Assembly (NCBI RefSeq): GCF_013004645.1
Contig: NZ_JABEME010000006.1
Location: 124,001 to 188,000, forward strand
Reading direction: 5' to 3'
Length of the DNA: 64,000 bases
DNA from: Stenotrophomonas africana
Lineage (GTDB): Bacteria; Pseudomonadota; Gammaproteobacteria; Xanthomonadales; Xanthomonadaceae
The translations under genes and the position numbers were made by a program. Shown piece after piece: positions 58,197 to 64,000 of the stretch (its first letter is position 1; each line of letters starts with the position of its first letter). The notes beneath the pieces are model-generated. The model saw nothing but the letters and a program-made list of their open reading frames with translations, searched no databases and was not told the DNA's origin.

Positions 58197-59789
58197 TCAG
58201 GCAGCTTCAGCAACGGCACCGCTGCTGTTGCTTACCGACGAGCGGATCAGGTGGTCGAACGCGCTCAGTGCGGCGGTCGAACCGGCGCCCATGGCGATGA
58301 TGATCTGCTTGTAGGGTACCGTCGTGCAATCGCCAGCAGCGAACACGCCCGGCAGGTTGGTCTGGCCGCGGTCGTCGATGACGATCTCGCCACGCGGCGA
58401 CAGCGCCACGGTGTCCTTCAGCCACTCGGTGTTGGGCAGCAGGCCGATCTGCACGAAGATGCCTTCCAGCTCGACGCGGTGGGCGTCGCCGCCGACGCGG
58501 TCCTTGTAGACCAGGCCGGTGACACGGCTGCCGTCGCCCAGCACTTCGGTCGTCTGGGCGCTGGTCAACACAGTGACGTTGGCCAGGCTGCGCAGCTTCT
58601 TCTGCAGCACTTCATCGGCGCGCAGGCTGGAATCGAACTCCAGCAGGGTTACATGCGACACGATGCCGGCCAGGTCGATGGCCGCTTCCACGCCGGAGTT
58701 GCCGCCGCCGATCACCGCCACGCGCTTGCCCTTGAACAGCGGGCCATCGCAGTGCGGGCAGTAGGCCACGCCCTTGTTGCGGTACTGGTCTTCGCCCGGC
58801 ACGTTCATCTGCCGCCAGCGCGCGCCGGTGGACAGGATCACCGAACGCGACTTCAACACCGCGCCGTTCTCCAGCTGCACCTGCACCAGGCCGTCTTCGC
58901 CGGCCGGCACCAGCGCACTGGCGCGCTGCAGGTTCATGATGTCCACCTCGTACTCGCGCACGTGCTGTTCCAGCGCCGTGGCCAGCTTCGGGCCTTCGGT
59001 CTCCTTCACCGAAATGAAGTTCTCGATCGCCATGGTGTCCAGCACCTGGCCACCAAAACGCTCGGCGGCGATGCCGGTGCGGATGCCCTTGCGTGCGGCG
59101 TAGATCGCCGCTGCAGCGCCGGCCGGGCCACCGCCCACCACCAGTACGTCGAAGGCGTCCTTGGCGGCGATCTTCTCGGCATCGCGCTTGCTGGCATTGG
59201 TGTCCAGCTTGGCCACGATCTGCTCGAGGGTCATGCGGCCCTGGTCGAACACTTCGCCGTTGAGGTACACGGTCGGCACCGACATGATCTCGCGCTTCTC
59301 GACTTCGTCCTGGAACAGAGCACCGTCGATGGCCACGTGCTGGATGCGCGGGTTGAGCACCGCCGCCAGGTTCAGCGCCTGCACCACGTCCGGGCAGTTC
59401 TGGCAGGACAGCGAGAAGTAGGTTTCGAACCTGTACTCGCCTTCCAGGTTCTGCACCTGCTCGATCAGCTCGGCGGTGGCCTTGGACGGATGACCGCCCA
59501 CCTGCAGCAGCGCCAGCACCAGCGAGGTGAACTCATGGCCCATCGGCAGGCCGGCGAAGGTGAGATGGATGTCCTGGCCCGGTGTGCCCAGGTCGAAGGA
59601 CGGCACGCGGCCCTGGCCATCGCGCAGGACCTGCAGCGTGATCTTGTCCGACAGGCTTTCCAGGGTCTGCAGCAGGTCCAGCATTTCCTGCGACTTGGCG
59701 CCGTCGTCGGCGTGCGCGGTGATCTGGATCGGGCGGGTCACGCGCTCCAGATAGGTCTTCAGCTGCGACTGCAGGTTGGCGTCCAACAT
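58197..59789 (-). CDS. ahpF: Alkyl hydroperoxide reductase subunit F
   Basis: 530 residues: an N-terminal double thioredoxin-like domain with CxxC at Cys129/Cys132 (SCQNC), FAD-binding [21 protein letters not shown] site [15 protein letters not shown], and the second CxxC at Cys344/Cys347 (YCPHC). It passes electrons from NADH to AhpC. It follows ahpC after 225 bases that contain a long hairpin. Confidence 0.95.
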   Translation of the reverse strand: MLDANLQSQLKTYLERVTRPIQITAHADDGAKSQEMLDLLQTLESLSDKITLQVLRDGQGRVPSFDLGTPGQDIHLTFAGLPMGHEFTSLVLALLQVGGHPSKATAELIEQVQNLEGEYRFETYFSLSCQNCPDVVQALNLAAVLNPRIQHVAIDGALFQDEVEKREIMSVPTVYLNGEVFDQGRMTLEQIVAKLDTNASKRDAEKIAAKDAFDVLVVGGGPAGAAAAIYAARKGIRTGIAAERFGGQVLDTMAIENFISVKETEGPKLATALEQHVREYEVDIMNLQRASALVPAGEDGLVQVQLENGAVLKSRSVILSTGARWRQMNVPGEDQYRNKGVAYCPHCDGPLFKGKRVAVIGGGNSGVEAAIDLAGIVSHVTLLEFDSSLRADEVLQKKLRSLANVTVLTSAQTTEVLGDGSRVTGLVYKDRVGGDAHRVELEGIFVQIGLLPNTEWLKDTVALSPRGEIVIDDRGQTNLPGVFAAGDCTTVPYKQIIIAMGAGSTAALSAFDHLIRSSVSNSSGAVAEAA

Positions 59790-59862
59790 CGGGTCATCTC
59801 CTGGCTTCAGGCAAACAGGGGGCGTGGCACCGCTGTAGAAGGTAGCGGACCAGCAGGGGGTA

Positions 59863-59941
59863 GGGGTGAACCCAAGACAGCGACCGTGGAAGGGGCTGGC
59901 TGGCCAAGGCGGGCGAGCGTTGGCTGTCTTGGGTTCACCCC
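59863..59941. repeat. 19-bp perfect inverted repeat between ahpC and ahpF
   Basis: GGGGTGAACCCAAGACAGC (59863-59881) and GCTGTCTTGGGTTCACCCC (59923-59941), 41 bases apart. In RNA it would form a strong hairpin just after ahpC; no T tract follows. Confidence 0.8.
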
Positions 59942-60014
59942 CACGCCGGCGGGGGGACCGGCACGGGGATGAAAGGCGCGCCGTGGCGTGGGGCCACGGC
60001 AGGCCGGTACTGCG

Positions 60015-60578
60015 TTAGATCTTGCCGACCAGGTCCAGCGACGGGGTCAGGGTCTTCTCGCCTTCCTTCCACTTGGCCGGGCAGACCTGGTTCGGGTTGG
60101 CGGCGGTGAACTGGGCAGCCTTCAGCTTGCGCAGAGTCTCGGCGACGTCACGGGCGATCTCGTTGGAGTGGATCTCCAGGGTCTTGATCACGCCTTCCGG
60201 GTTGATGATGAAGGTGCCGCGCAGGGCCAGGCCTTCTTCTTCAATGTGCACACCAAAGGCACGGGTCAGCTTGTGGGTCGGGTCGCCGACCAGCGGGAAC
60301 TGGGCCTTGCCGACGGCCGGCGAGGTTTCGTGCCACACCTTGTGCGAGAAGTGGGTATCGGTGGTGACGATGTAGACCTCGGCGCCGGCCTTCTTGAACT
60401 CGGCGTAATGGTCAGCCGCGTCTTCGATCTCGGTCGGGCAGTTGAAGGTGAAGGCGGCCGGCATGAAGATCAGAACGGACCACTGGCCCTTCAGGCTGGC
60501 GTCGGAAACCTTGATGAACTCGCCATTGTGGTAAGCGTTGGCTTCGAACGGCTGGATCTGGGTATTGATCAGGGACAT
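60015..60578 (-). CDS. ahpC: Alkyl hydroperoxide reductase subunit C (2-Cys peroxiredoxin)
   Basis: 187 residues: peroxidatic Cys47 (FTFNCPTE) and resolving Cys166 (NQVCPAKW), as in AhpC of enterobacteria. It reduces peroxides in the cytoplasm and is recycled by AhpF. AGAGGAAAA lies before the ATG. OxyR-like sites and a promoter are found upstream. Confidence 0.96.
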   Translation of the reverse strand: MSLINTQIQPFEANAYHNGEFIKVSDASLKGQWSVLIFMPAAFTFNCPTEIEDAADHYAEFKKAGAEVYIVTTDTHFSHKVWHETSPAVGKAQFPLVGDPTHKLTRAFGVHIEEEGLALRGTFIINPEGVIKTLEIHSNEIARDVAETLRKLKAAQFTAANPNQVCPAKWKEGEKTLTPSLDLVGKI

Positions 60579-60622
60579 CGTTTTTCCTCTGGTGAAGGGG
60601 AGTGGGTGAATCGACAGGAGCT

Positions 60623-60652
60623 AGGTTACCGATTCGCTCGCGATAAGAACAA
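60623..60652 (-). promoter_or_regulatory. ahpC promoter
   Basis: On the minus strand TTGTTC (-35, 60647-60652), 18-base spacer, TAACCT (-10, 60623-60628), about 45 bases before the ahpC start codon. Confidence 0.65.
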
Positions 60653-60690
60653 TCCATTGATTGCATCTATTTGATAGATGTAGTCTATCG
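60653..60690 (-). promoter_or_regulatory. OxyR-like binding region of ahpC
   Basis: ATAG-N7-CTAT (60674-60688) is a perfect OxyR unit, and a second, imperfect unit ATAG-N7-CAAT lies next to it, ending at the -35 box. The spacing between units (3 rather than 7 bases) is off the E. coli consensus. Confidence 0.7.
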
Positions 60691-60832
60691 TAATGCCATG
60701 GGCCGGCACTGAACCTGGACGCTCTCATCCTGCAACTGCCTGTGTGACAAGGAAAATCTTCCGGAACGGCTGAATGGGGCCAATAGTCTCTCCTTATTCC
60801 CTCTGGCGAAACCTGAACGGATTCCGGCTTTT

Positions 60833-60891
60833 GTAGAGCCGAGCCCATGCTCGGCTGCGGCTGGAGCAGCCGAGCATGGGCTCGGCTCTAC
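60833..60891. repeat. SMAG-type REP dimer ending 9 bases before prmC
   Basis: GTAGAGCCGAGCCCATGCTC... and its exact inverse ending ATGGGCTCGGCTCTAC, 11 bases apart. The two units are perfect mirror copies, so the pair could also fold into one long hairpin. Confidence 0.88.
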
Positions 60892-60900
60892 AATTGCGGC

Positions 60901-61758
60901 ATGTCTTTCCAAACCGAACCCTCCCTGCGCCACGTGGTGGCCGACGCCAGTGCCCGCTTGGGCGGCGTCGAAGCCCGCCATGAGGCGGAGCTGCTGCTGC
61001 TGCACGTACTGGACCGCCCGCGCAGTTGGTTGTTCGCGCACGCTACCGATCCGTTGGCCGCCAATGACCAGGCCGCCTTCGAGGCGTTGCTGGCCCGCCG
61101 CGTGGCCGGTGAGCCGGTGGCCTACCTGACCGGCCGCCGCGGATTCTGGACGCTCGACCTGGAGGTCGACCCGGCCACGCTGATCCCGCGTCCGGAAACC
61201 GAGCTGCTGGTCGAACTGGCGCTGGAGCGACTGCCGCAGGGCCGCGCGCTGCAGCTGGCCGACCTGGGCACCGGCAGCGGTGCGATCGCACTGGCACTGG
61301 CCAGCGAACGGCCGCAGGCGCAGGTGCTGGCCACCGATGCCAGCCCAGGCGCGTTGGCGGTGGCTGCGCGAAACGCGGCCCGCCATGAACTGCGCAACGT
61401 CCGCTTCGCCGAGGGCGGGCACGACTGGTATGCGCCGCTGCAGGGTGCCCGCTTCGACCTGATTGCCAGCAACCCGCCGTATATCGCCAGCGACGACCCG
61501 CATCTGGAACAGGGTGACCTGCGCTTCGAGCCGGCCACCGCACTGGCCTCCGGTCCGGATGGCCTGGATGACATCCGCCGCATCATCGGCGGTGGTCAGG
61601 CCCACCTGCTGCCCGGCGGCTGGTTGCTGATCGAGCATGGTTGGGACCAGGGCGAGGCGATCCGCGCGCTGTTCGACGCAGCGGGTTTTGCCGAGGTGCA
61701 GACCGTGCAGGATCTGGAGCAGCGCGACCGCATCACCCTGGGCCGGCGTCCGGCCTAG
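60901..61758 (+). CDS. prmC: Release factor glutamine methyltransferase
   Basis: 285 residues: N-terminal helical domain ([13 protein letters not shown]), [26 protein letters not shown] loop [14 protein letters not shown] and the catalytic NPPY (191-194). It methylates the GGQ glutamine of RF1 and RF2. The ATG at 60901 has no visible ribosome-binding site; a REP dimer occupies the leader. An in-frame start at 60847 would lie inside the REP. Confidence 0.92.
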   Translation: MSFQTEPSLRHVVADASARLGGVEARHEAELLLLHVLDRPRSWLFAHATDPLAANDQAAFEALLARRVAGEPVAYLTGRRGFWTLDLEVDPATLIPRPETELLVELALERLPQGRALQLADLGTGSGAIALALASERPQAQVLATDASPGALAVAARNAARHELRNVRFAEGGHDWYAPLQGARFDLIASNPPYIASDDPHLEQGDLRFEPATALASGPDGLDDIRRIIGGGQAHLLPGGWLLIEHGWDQGEAIRALFDAAGFAEVQTVQDLEQRDRITLGRRPA

Positions 61759-61806
61759 AATGGAGGTTCTCCTGCCCCGGCAGGGCATCACCCTGGAGCT
61801 GCAAGC

Positions 61807-62748
61807 ATGCGTACGCTGTACCCCGCCATCACCCCCTACCACGTCGGCACCCTGAAGGTCGACGACCGCCACACGCTGTACTTCGAACAGTGCGGCAATC
61901 CGGACGGCAAGCCGGTGGTGATGCTGCACGGTGGCCCGGGCGGCGGCTGCAGCGACAAGATGCGCCAGTTCCACGACCCGTCCAAGTACCGCATCATCCT
62001 GTTCGACCAGCGCGGTGCTGGGCGTTCCACCCCGCACGCCGACCTGGTGGACAACACGACCTGGGACCTCGTTGCCGATATCGAGAAGCTGCGCGAGCAC
62101 CTGAAGGTCGATCGCTGGCAGGTGTTCGGCGGCAGCTGGGGTTCGACCCTGGCGCTGGCCTACGCCGAAACCCACCCGCAGCGCGTGACCGAACTGGTCC
62201 TGCGCGGCATCTTCATGCTGCGTCGCTGGGAGCTGGAATGGTTCTACCAGGAAGGCGCCAACCGCCTGTTCCCGGATGCGTGGGAGCATTACCTGAAGCC
62301 GATTCCGTCGGTGGAGCGTCATGACCTGATCTCCGCCTTCCACCGCCGCCTGACCAGCGACGACGAAACCACCCGCCTGGAAGCGGCCAAGGCGTGGGCG
62401 GTGTGGGAAGGTGCGACCAGCTTCCTGCATGTCGATGACGACTTCATCAACAGTCACGAAGACCCGCATTTCGCGCTGGCGTTCGCCCGCATCGAGAACC
62501 ACTACTTCGTCAACGGCGGCTTCTTCGAGGTGGAAGACCAGCTGCTGCGCGACGCGCACCGCATCGCCGATATTCCCGGCGTGATCGTGCACGGCCGCTA
62601 CGACGTGGTCTGCCCGTTGGCCAACGCCTGGGACCTGACCAAGGTGTGGTCGAAGGCAAAGCTGGAAATCACCCCGGCTTCAGGCCATTCGGCGTTCGAA
62701 GCCGAGAACGTGGACGCGCTGGTGCGCGCCACCGATAGCTTCGCCTGA
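61807..62748 (+). CDS. pip: Proline iminopeptidase
   Basis: 313 residues, alpha/beta-hydrolase: oxyanion HGGPGGG (41-47), DQRGAGRS, nucleophile Ser110 (GGSWGSTLALAYAETHP), Asp in GRYDVVCP and His in SGHSAFE. It removes N-terminal proline from peptides in the cytoplasm; length is the family's usual 313-320. 48 bases after prmC on the same strand. Confidence 0.93.
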   Translation: MRTLYPAITPYHVGTLKVDDRHTLYFEQCGNPDGKPVVMLHGGPGGGCSDKMRQFHDPSKYRIILFDQRGAGRSTPHADLVDNTTWDLVADIEKLREHLKVDRWQVFGGSWGSTLALAYAETHPQRVTELVLRGIFMLRRWELEWFYQEGANRLFPDAWEHYLKPIPSVERHDLISAFHRRLTSDDETTRLEAAKAWAVWEGATSFLHVDDDFINSHEDPHFALAFARIENHYFVNGGFFEVEDQLLRDAHRIADIPGVIVHGRYDVVCPLANAWDLTKVWSKAKLEITPASGHSAFEAENVDALVRATDSFA

Positions 62749-62751
62749 TCG

Positions 62752-62824
62752 GTAGTGCCGGCCGCTGGCCGGCAAACCTGAGACGGTTGGATTCCTGCAG
62801 ACGCCGGCCAGCGGCCGGCGCTAC
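62752..62824. repeat. GTAG REP dimer overlapping the LysR stop codon
   Basis: Units GTAGTGCCGGCCGCTGGCC... and ...GCCAGCGGCCGGCGCTAC, about 29 bases apart. The terminal GTAG of the second unit supplies the TAG stop of the convergent LysR gene. Confidence 0.85.
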
Positions 62825-63720
62825 CAATCCCCGGCCAGCAACGCGTCGGCCAGCACCTGCAGCTTTGGCGAATGCTGGCGCGACGGCGGGTAGATCAACG
62901 ACAGTTCGCGGCTGCGGCCCTCGAACGGCTGCAGCACGCGCTGCAGGCGGCCGTCGGCCAGCGCATCGGCCACCGCAAAATCCATCACCTGCACGATGCC
63001 GATACCGGCGATGGCCGCTTCCACCAGCGGATCGCCGCTGTCGAACACCATCCGCGTCGGTGGCGTGACCTCGCGCAGTTGCCCGTCCTGCAGGAACTGC
63101 CAGTCCACCAGCCGGCCACTGCGCAGGTTGCGCACCGCCAGGCACGCGTGATCCTGCAGCGCGGCCACATCGTCCGGTGCGCCACAGCGGGCCAGATAGG
63201 CGGGGCTGGCCACCGTCACCCAGCGCAGCGGCCGCAATGGCCGCGCGACGATGCGCTGGTCGGCGATGACGCCGGTGCGCAGCGCGGCATCGAAACCTTC
63301 TTCGACCAGATCGACCAAGCGGTCGCTGAGCACCGCTTCCACCTGCAGCTGCGGATGCTGTTGCAGCAACGGCGCCAGCATCGGCACCAGCACCTTGCGC
63401 CCGAACATCGACGGTGCGCTGATCTTCAACGTGCCCGAGGGCGTGCACGGGCGGTCGGCCAGTTGCCGCTCGGCATCGTCCAGGCCGGCCAGCAGCGGTG
63501 CCACCTGTTCCACGAACTGGCGGCCATCCGGGGTCAGCGCCACGTTGCGGGTGTTCCGCTGCAGCAGTTTCACCCCCAGCGTGGCTTCCAGCCGCCCGAT
63601 CGCGCGGGACAGGCCGGACTGGCTCAGGCCCAGCTGACCGGCGGCCACGGTGAAACTGCGCGCTTCGGCCACCTGCACCAGCATGCGCACCGCATTGAGG
63701 TCCATCGAGGCTGCATTCAT
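62821..63720 (-). CDS. LysR-family transcriptional regulator
   Basis: 299 residues: LysR helix-turn-helix (FTVAAGQLGLSQSGLSRAIGRLEATLGVKLLQR) and a substrate-binding domain with GTLKISAPSMFGRKVLVPML, typical of the single-target LysR group that often controls a divergent transporter. Start candidates are ATG 63720, ATG 63705 and ATG 63732, none with a clear ribosome-binding site. Divergent from an MFS exporter, its likely target. It ends on a TAG inside a REP element. Confidence 0.88.
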   Translation of the reverse strand: MNAASMDLNAVRMLVQVAEARSFTVAAGQLGLSQSGLSRAIGRLEATLGVKLLQRNTRNVALTPDGRQFVEQVAPLLAGLDDAERQLADRPCTPSGTLKISAPSMFGRKVLVPMLAPLLQQHPQLQVEAVLSDRLVDLVEEGFDAALRTGVIADQRIVARPLRPLRWVTVASPAYLARCGAPDDVAALQDHACLAVRNLRSGRLVDWQFLQDGQLREVTPPTRMVFDSGDPLVEAAIAGIGIVQVMDFAVADALADGRLQRVLQPFEGRSRELSLIYPPSRQHSPKLQVLADALLAGDW

Positions 63721-63810
63721 GCGGAAAATCATGACAGAAATGGTGGGCAGGGGGTTTATTGATTCGGTCGCATCAATGAGACTGCGCTCCCCCATCGATC
63801 CAGACCGCCG

Positions 63811-64000
63811 ATGCCTCCCCTCAAATACCCGCGCTGGGCGCTGACCCTGCTGGCCACCGCTCAGCTGATCATCGCCCTGGACGCCACCATCATCTTCGTC
63901 GCCCTGCACGACATGGGGCGCGCGCTGCAGATCAATGCGCAGCAGCTGCAATGGGTGGTCAGTGCCTACACCGTCGCCTTCGGCGGCAGCCTGCTGTTGG
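63811..64000 (+). CDS. MFS drug exporter, DHA2 type (3' partial)
   Basis: 63 codons visible before the window ends: MPPLKYPRWALTLLATAQLI, membrane helix 1 with LDATIIFVAL (motif D1-like, typical of 14-helix EmrB/QacA exporters) and LQWVVSAYTVAFGGSLLL (helix 2 start). It is divergent from a LysR gene, 90 bases between starts. Confidence 0.8.
   Translation, partial: MPPLKYPRWALTLLATAQLIIALDATIIFVALHDMGRALQINAQQLQWVVSAYTVAFGGSLLL

Overview
The window is about 64 kb of a high-GC gammaproteobacterial chromosome, almost certainly Stenotrophomonas (S. maltophilia group). The evidence is GTAG-headed REP hairpins of the Stenotrophomonas SMAG type, TonB-dependent receptors of the Xanthomonas/Caulobacter type, the gene order ahpC-ahpF-oxyR, and a TrpR-like gene just before a compact his operon. 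It is mostly core chromosome. I see no insertion sequence, prophage, CRISPR array or origin.

Layout. 0-6.6 kb is an exopolysaccharide/group-4-capsule-like locus: a Wzc-type tyrosine kinase faces a gfcA-wza-gfcB-gfcC-gfcD operon on the minus strand. 6.7-11.4 kb holds a PAP2 phosphatase, tRNA-Arg(CCT), two GNAT acetyltransferases, an AraC regulator, a universal stress protein and a TetR regulator. 11.4-19.2 kb is a signalling island: a PAS histidine kinase with its receiver on the minus strand, then a GAF hybrid kinase with three receivers, CheR, a receiver-less CheB and a receiver-kinase, joined by overlapping start and stop codons, and finally a BLUF blue-light sensor. 19.2-24.3 kb holds a BigR-type sulfide-sensing ArsR repressor with a strong operator and a split YeeE/YedE transporter, an Ntn amidase, a secreted protein of unknown function, an AraC regulator and a DMT exporter.

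24.4-29.4 kb is the threonine operon thrL-thrA-thrB-thrC, including a 45-codon leader peptide with ten threonine codons in a twelve-codon stretch. 29.5-32.1 kb carries an FNR-type regulator facing away from hisS and a small lipoprotein. 32.3-39.8 kb is a TrpR/YerC-like regulator with a palindromic operator, followed by hisG-D-C-B-H-A-F-IE with every his junction overlapping.

39.8-55.6 kb contains a metallophosphoesterase, a small hypothetical gene, then glucokinase, a Tat-exported aspartylglucosaminidase, cutC and two large TonB-dependent receptors. Glucokinase and both receptors have the same LacI-like palindrome upstream, which suggests one glycan or sugar regulon. Between the receptors lies a copper module (copA, cueR, copZ) with two CueR operators. 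About 0.9 kb upstream of the second receptor is non-coding and full of inverted repeats. 55.6-64 kb carries transaldolase, rnk, the peroxide defence set oxyR/ahpF/ahpC with an OxyR-like site, prmC, proline iminopeptidase, a LysR regulator and the start of a divergent MFS exporter cut by the window end.

The most interesting places are the CheR/CheB-hybrid kinase-BLUF island, the thr leader, the four-site LacI-like regulon around the N-glycan-type amidase, the TrpR-like operator before his, the BigR operator with tandem sites, and REP elements that supply a stop codon or form a gene's 5' leader.
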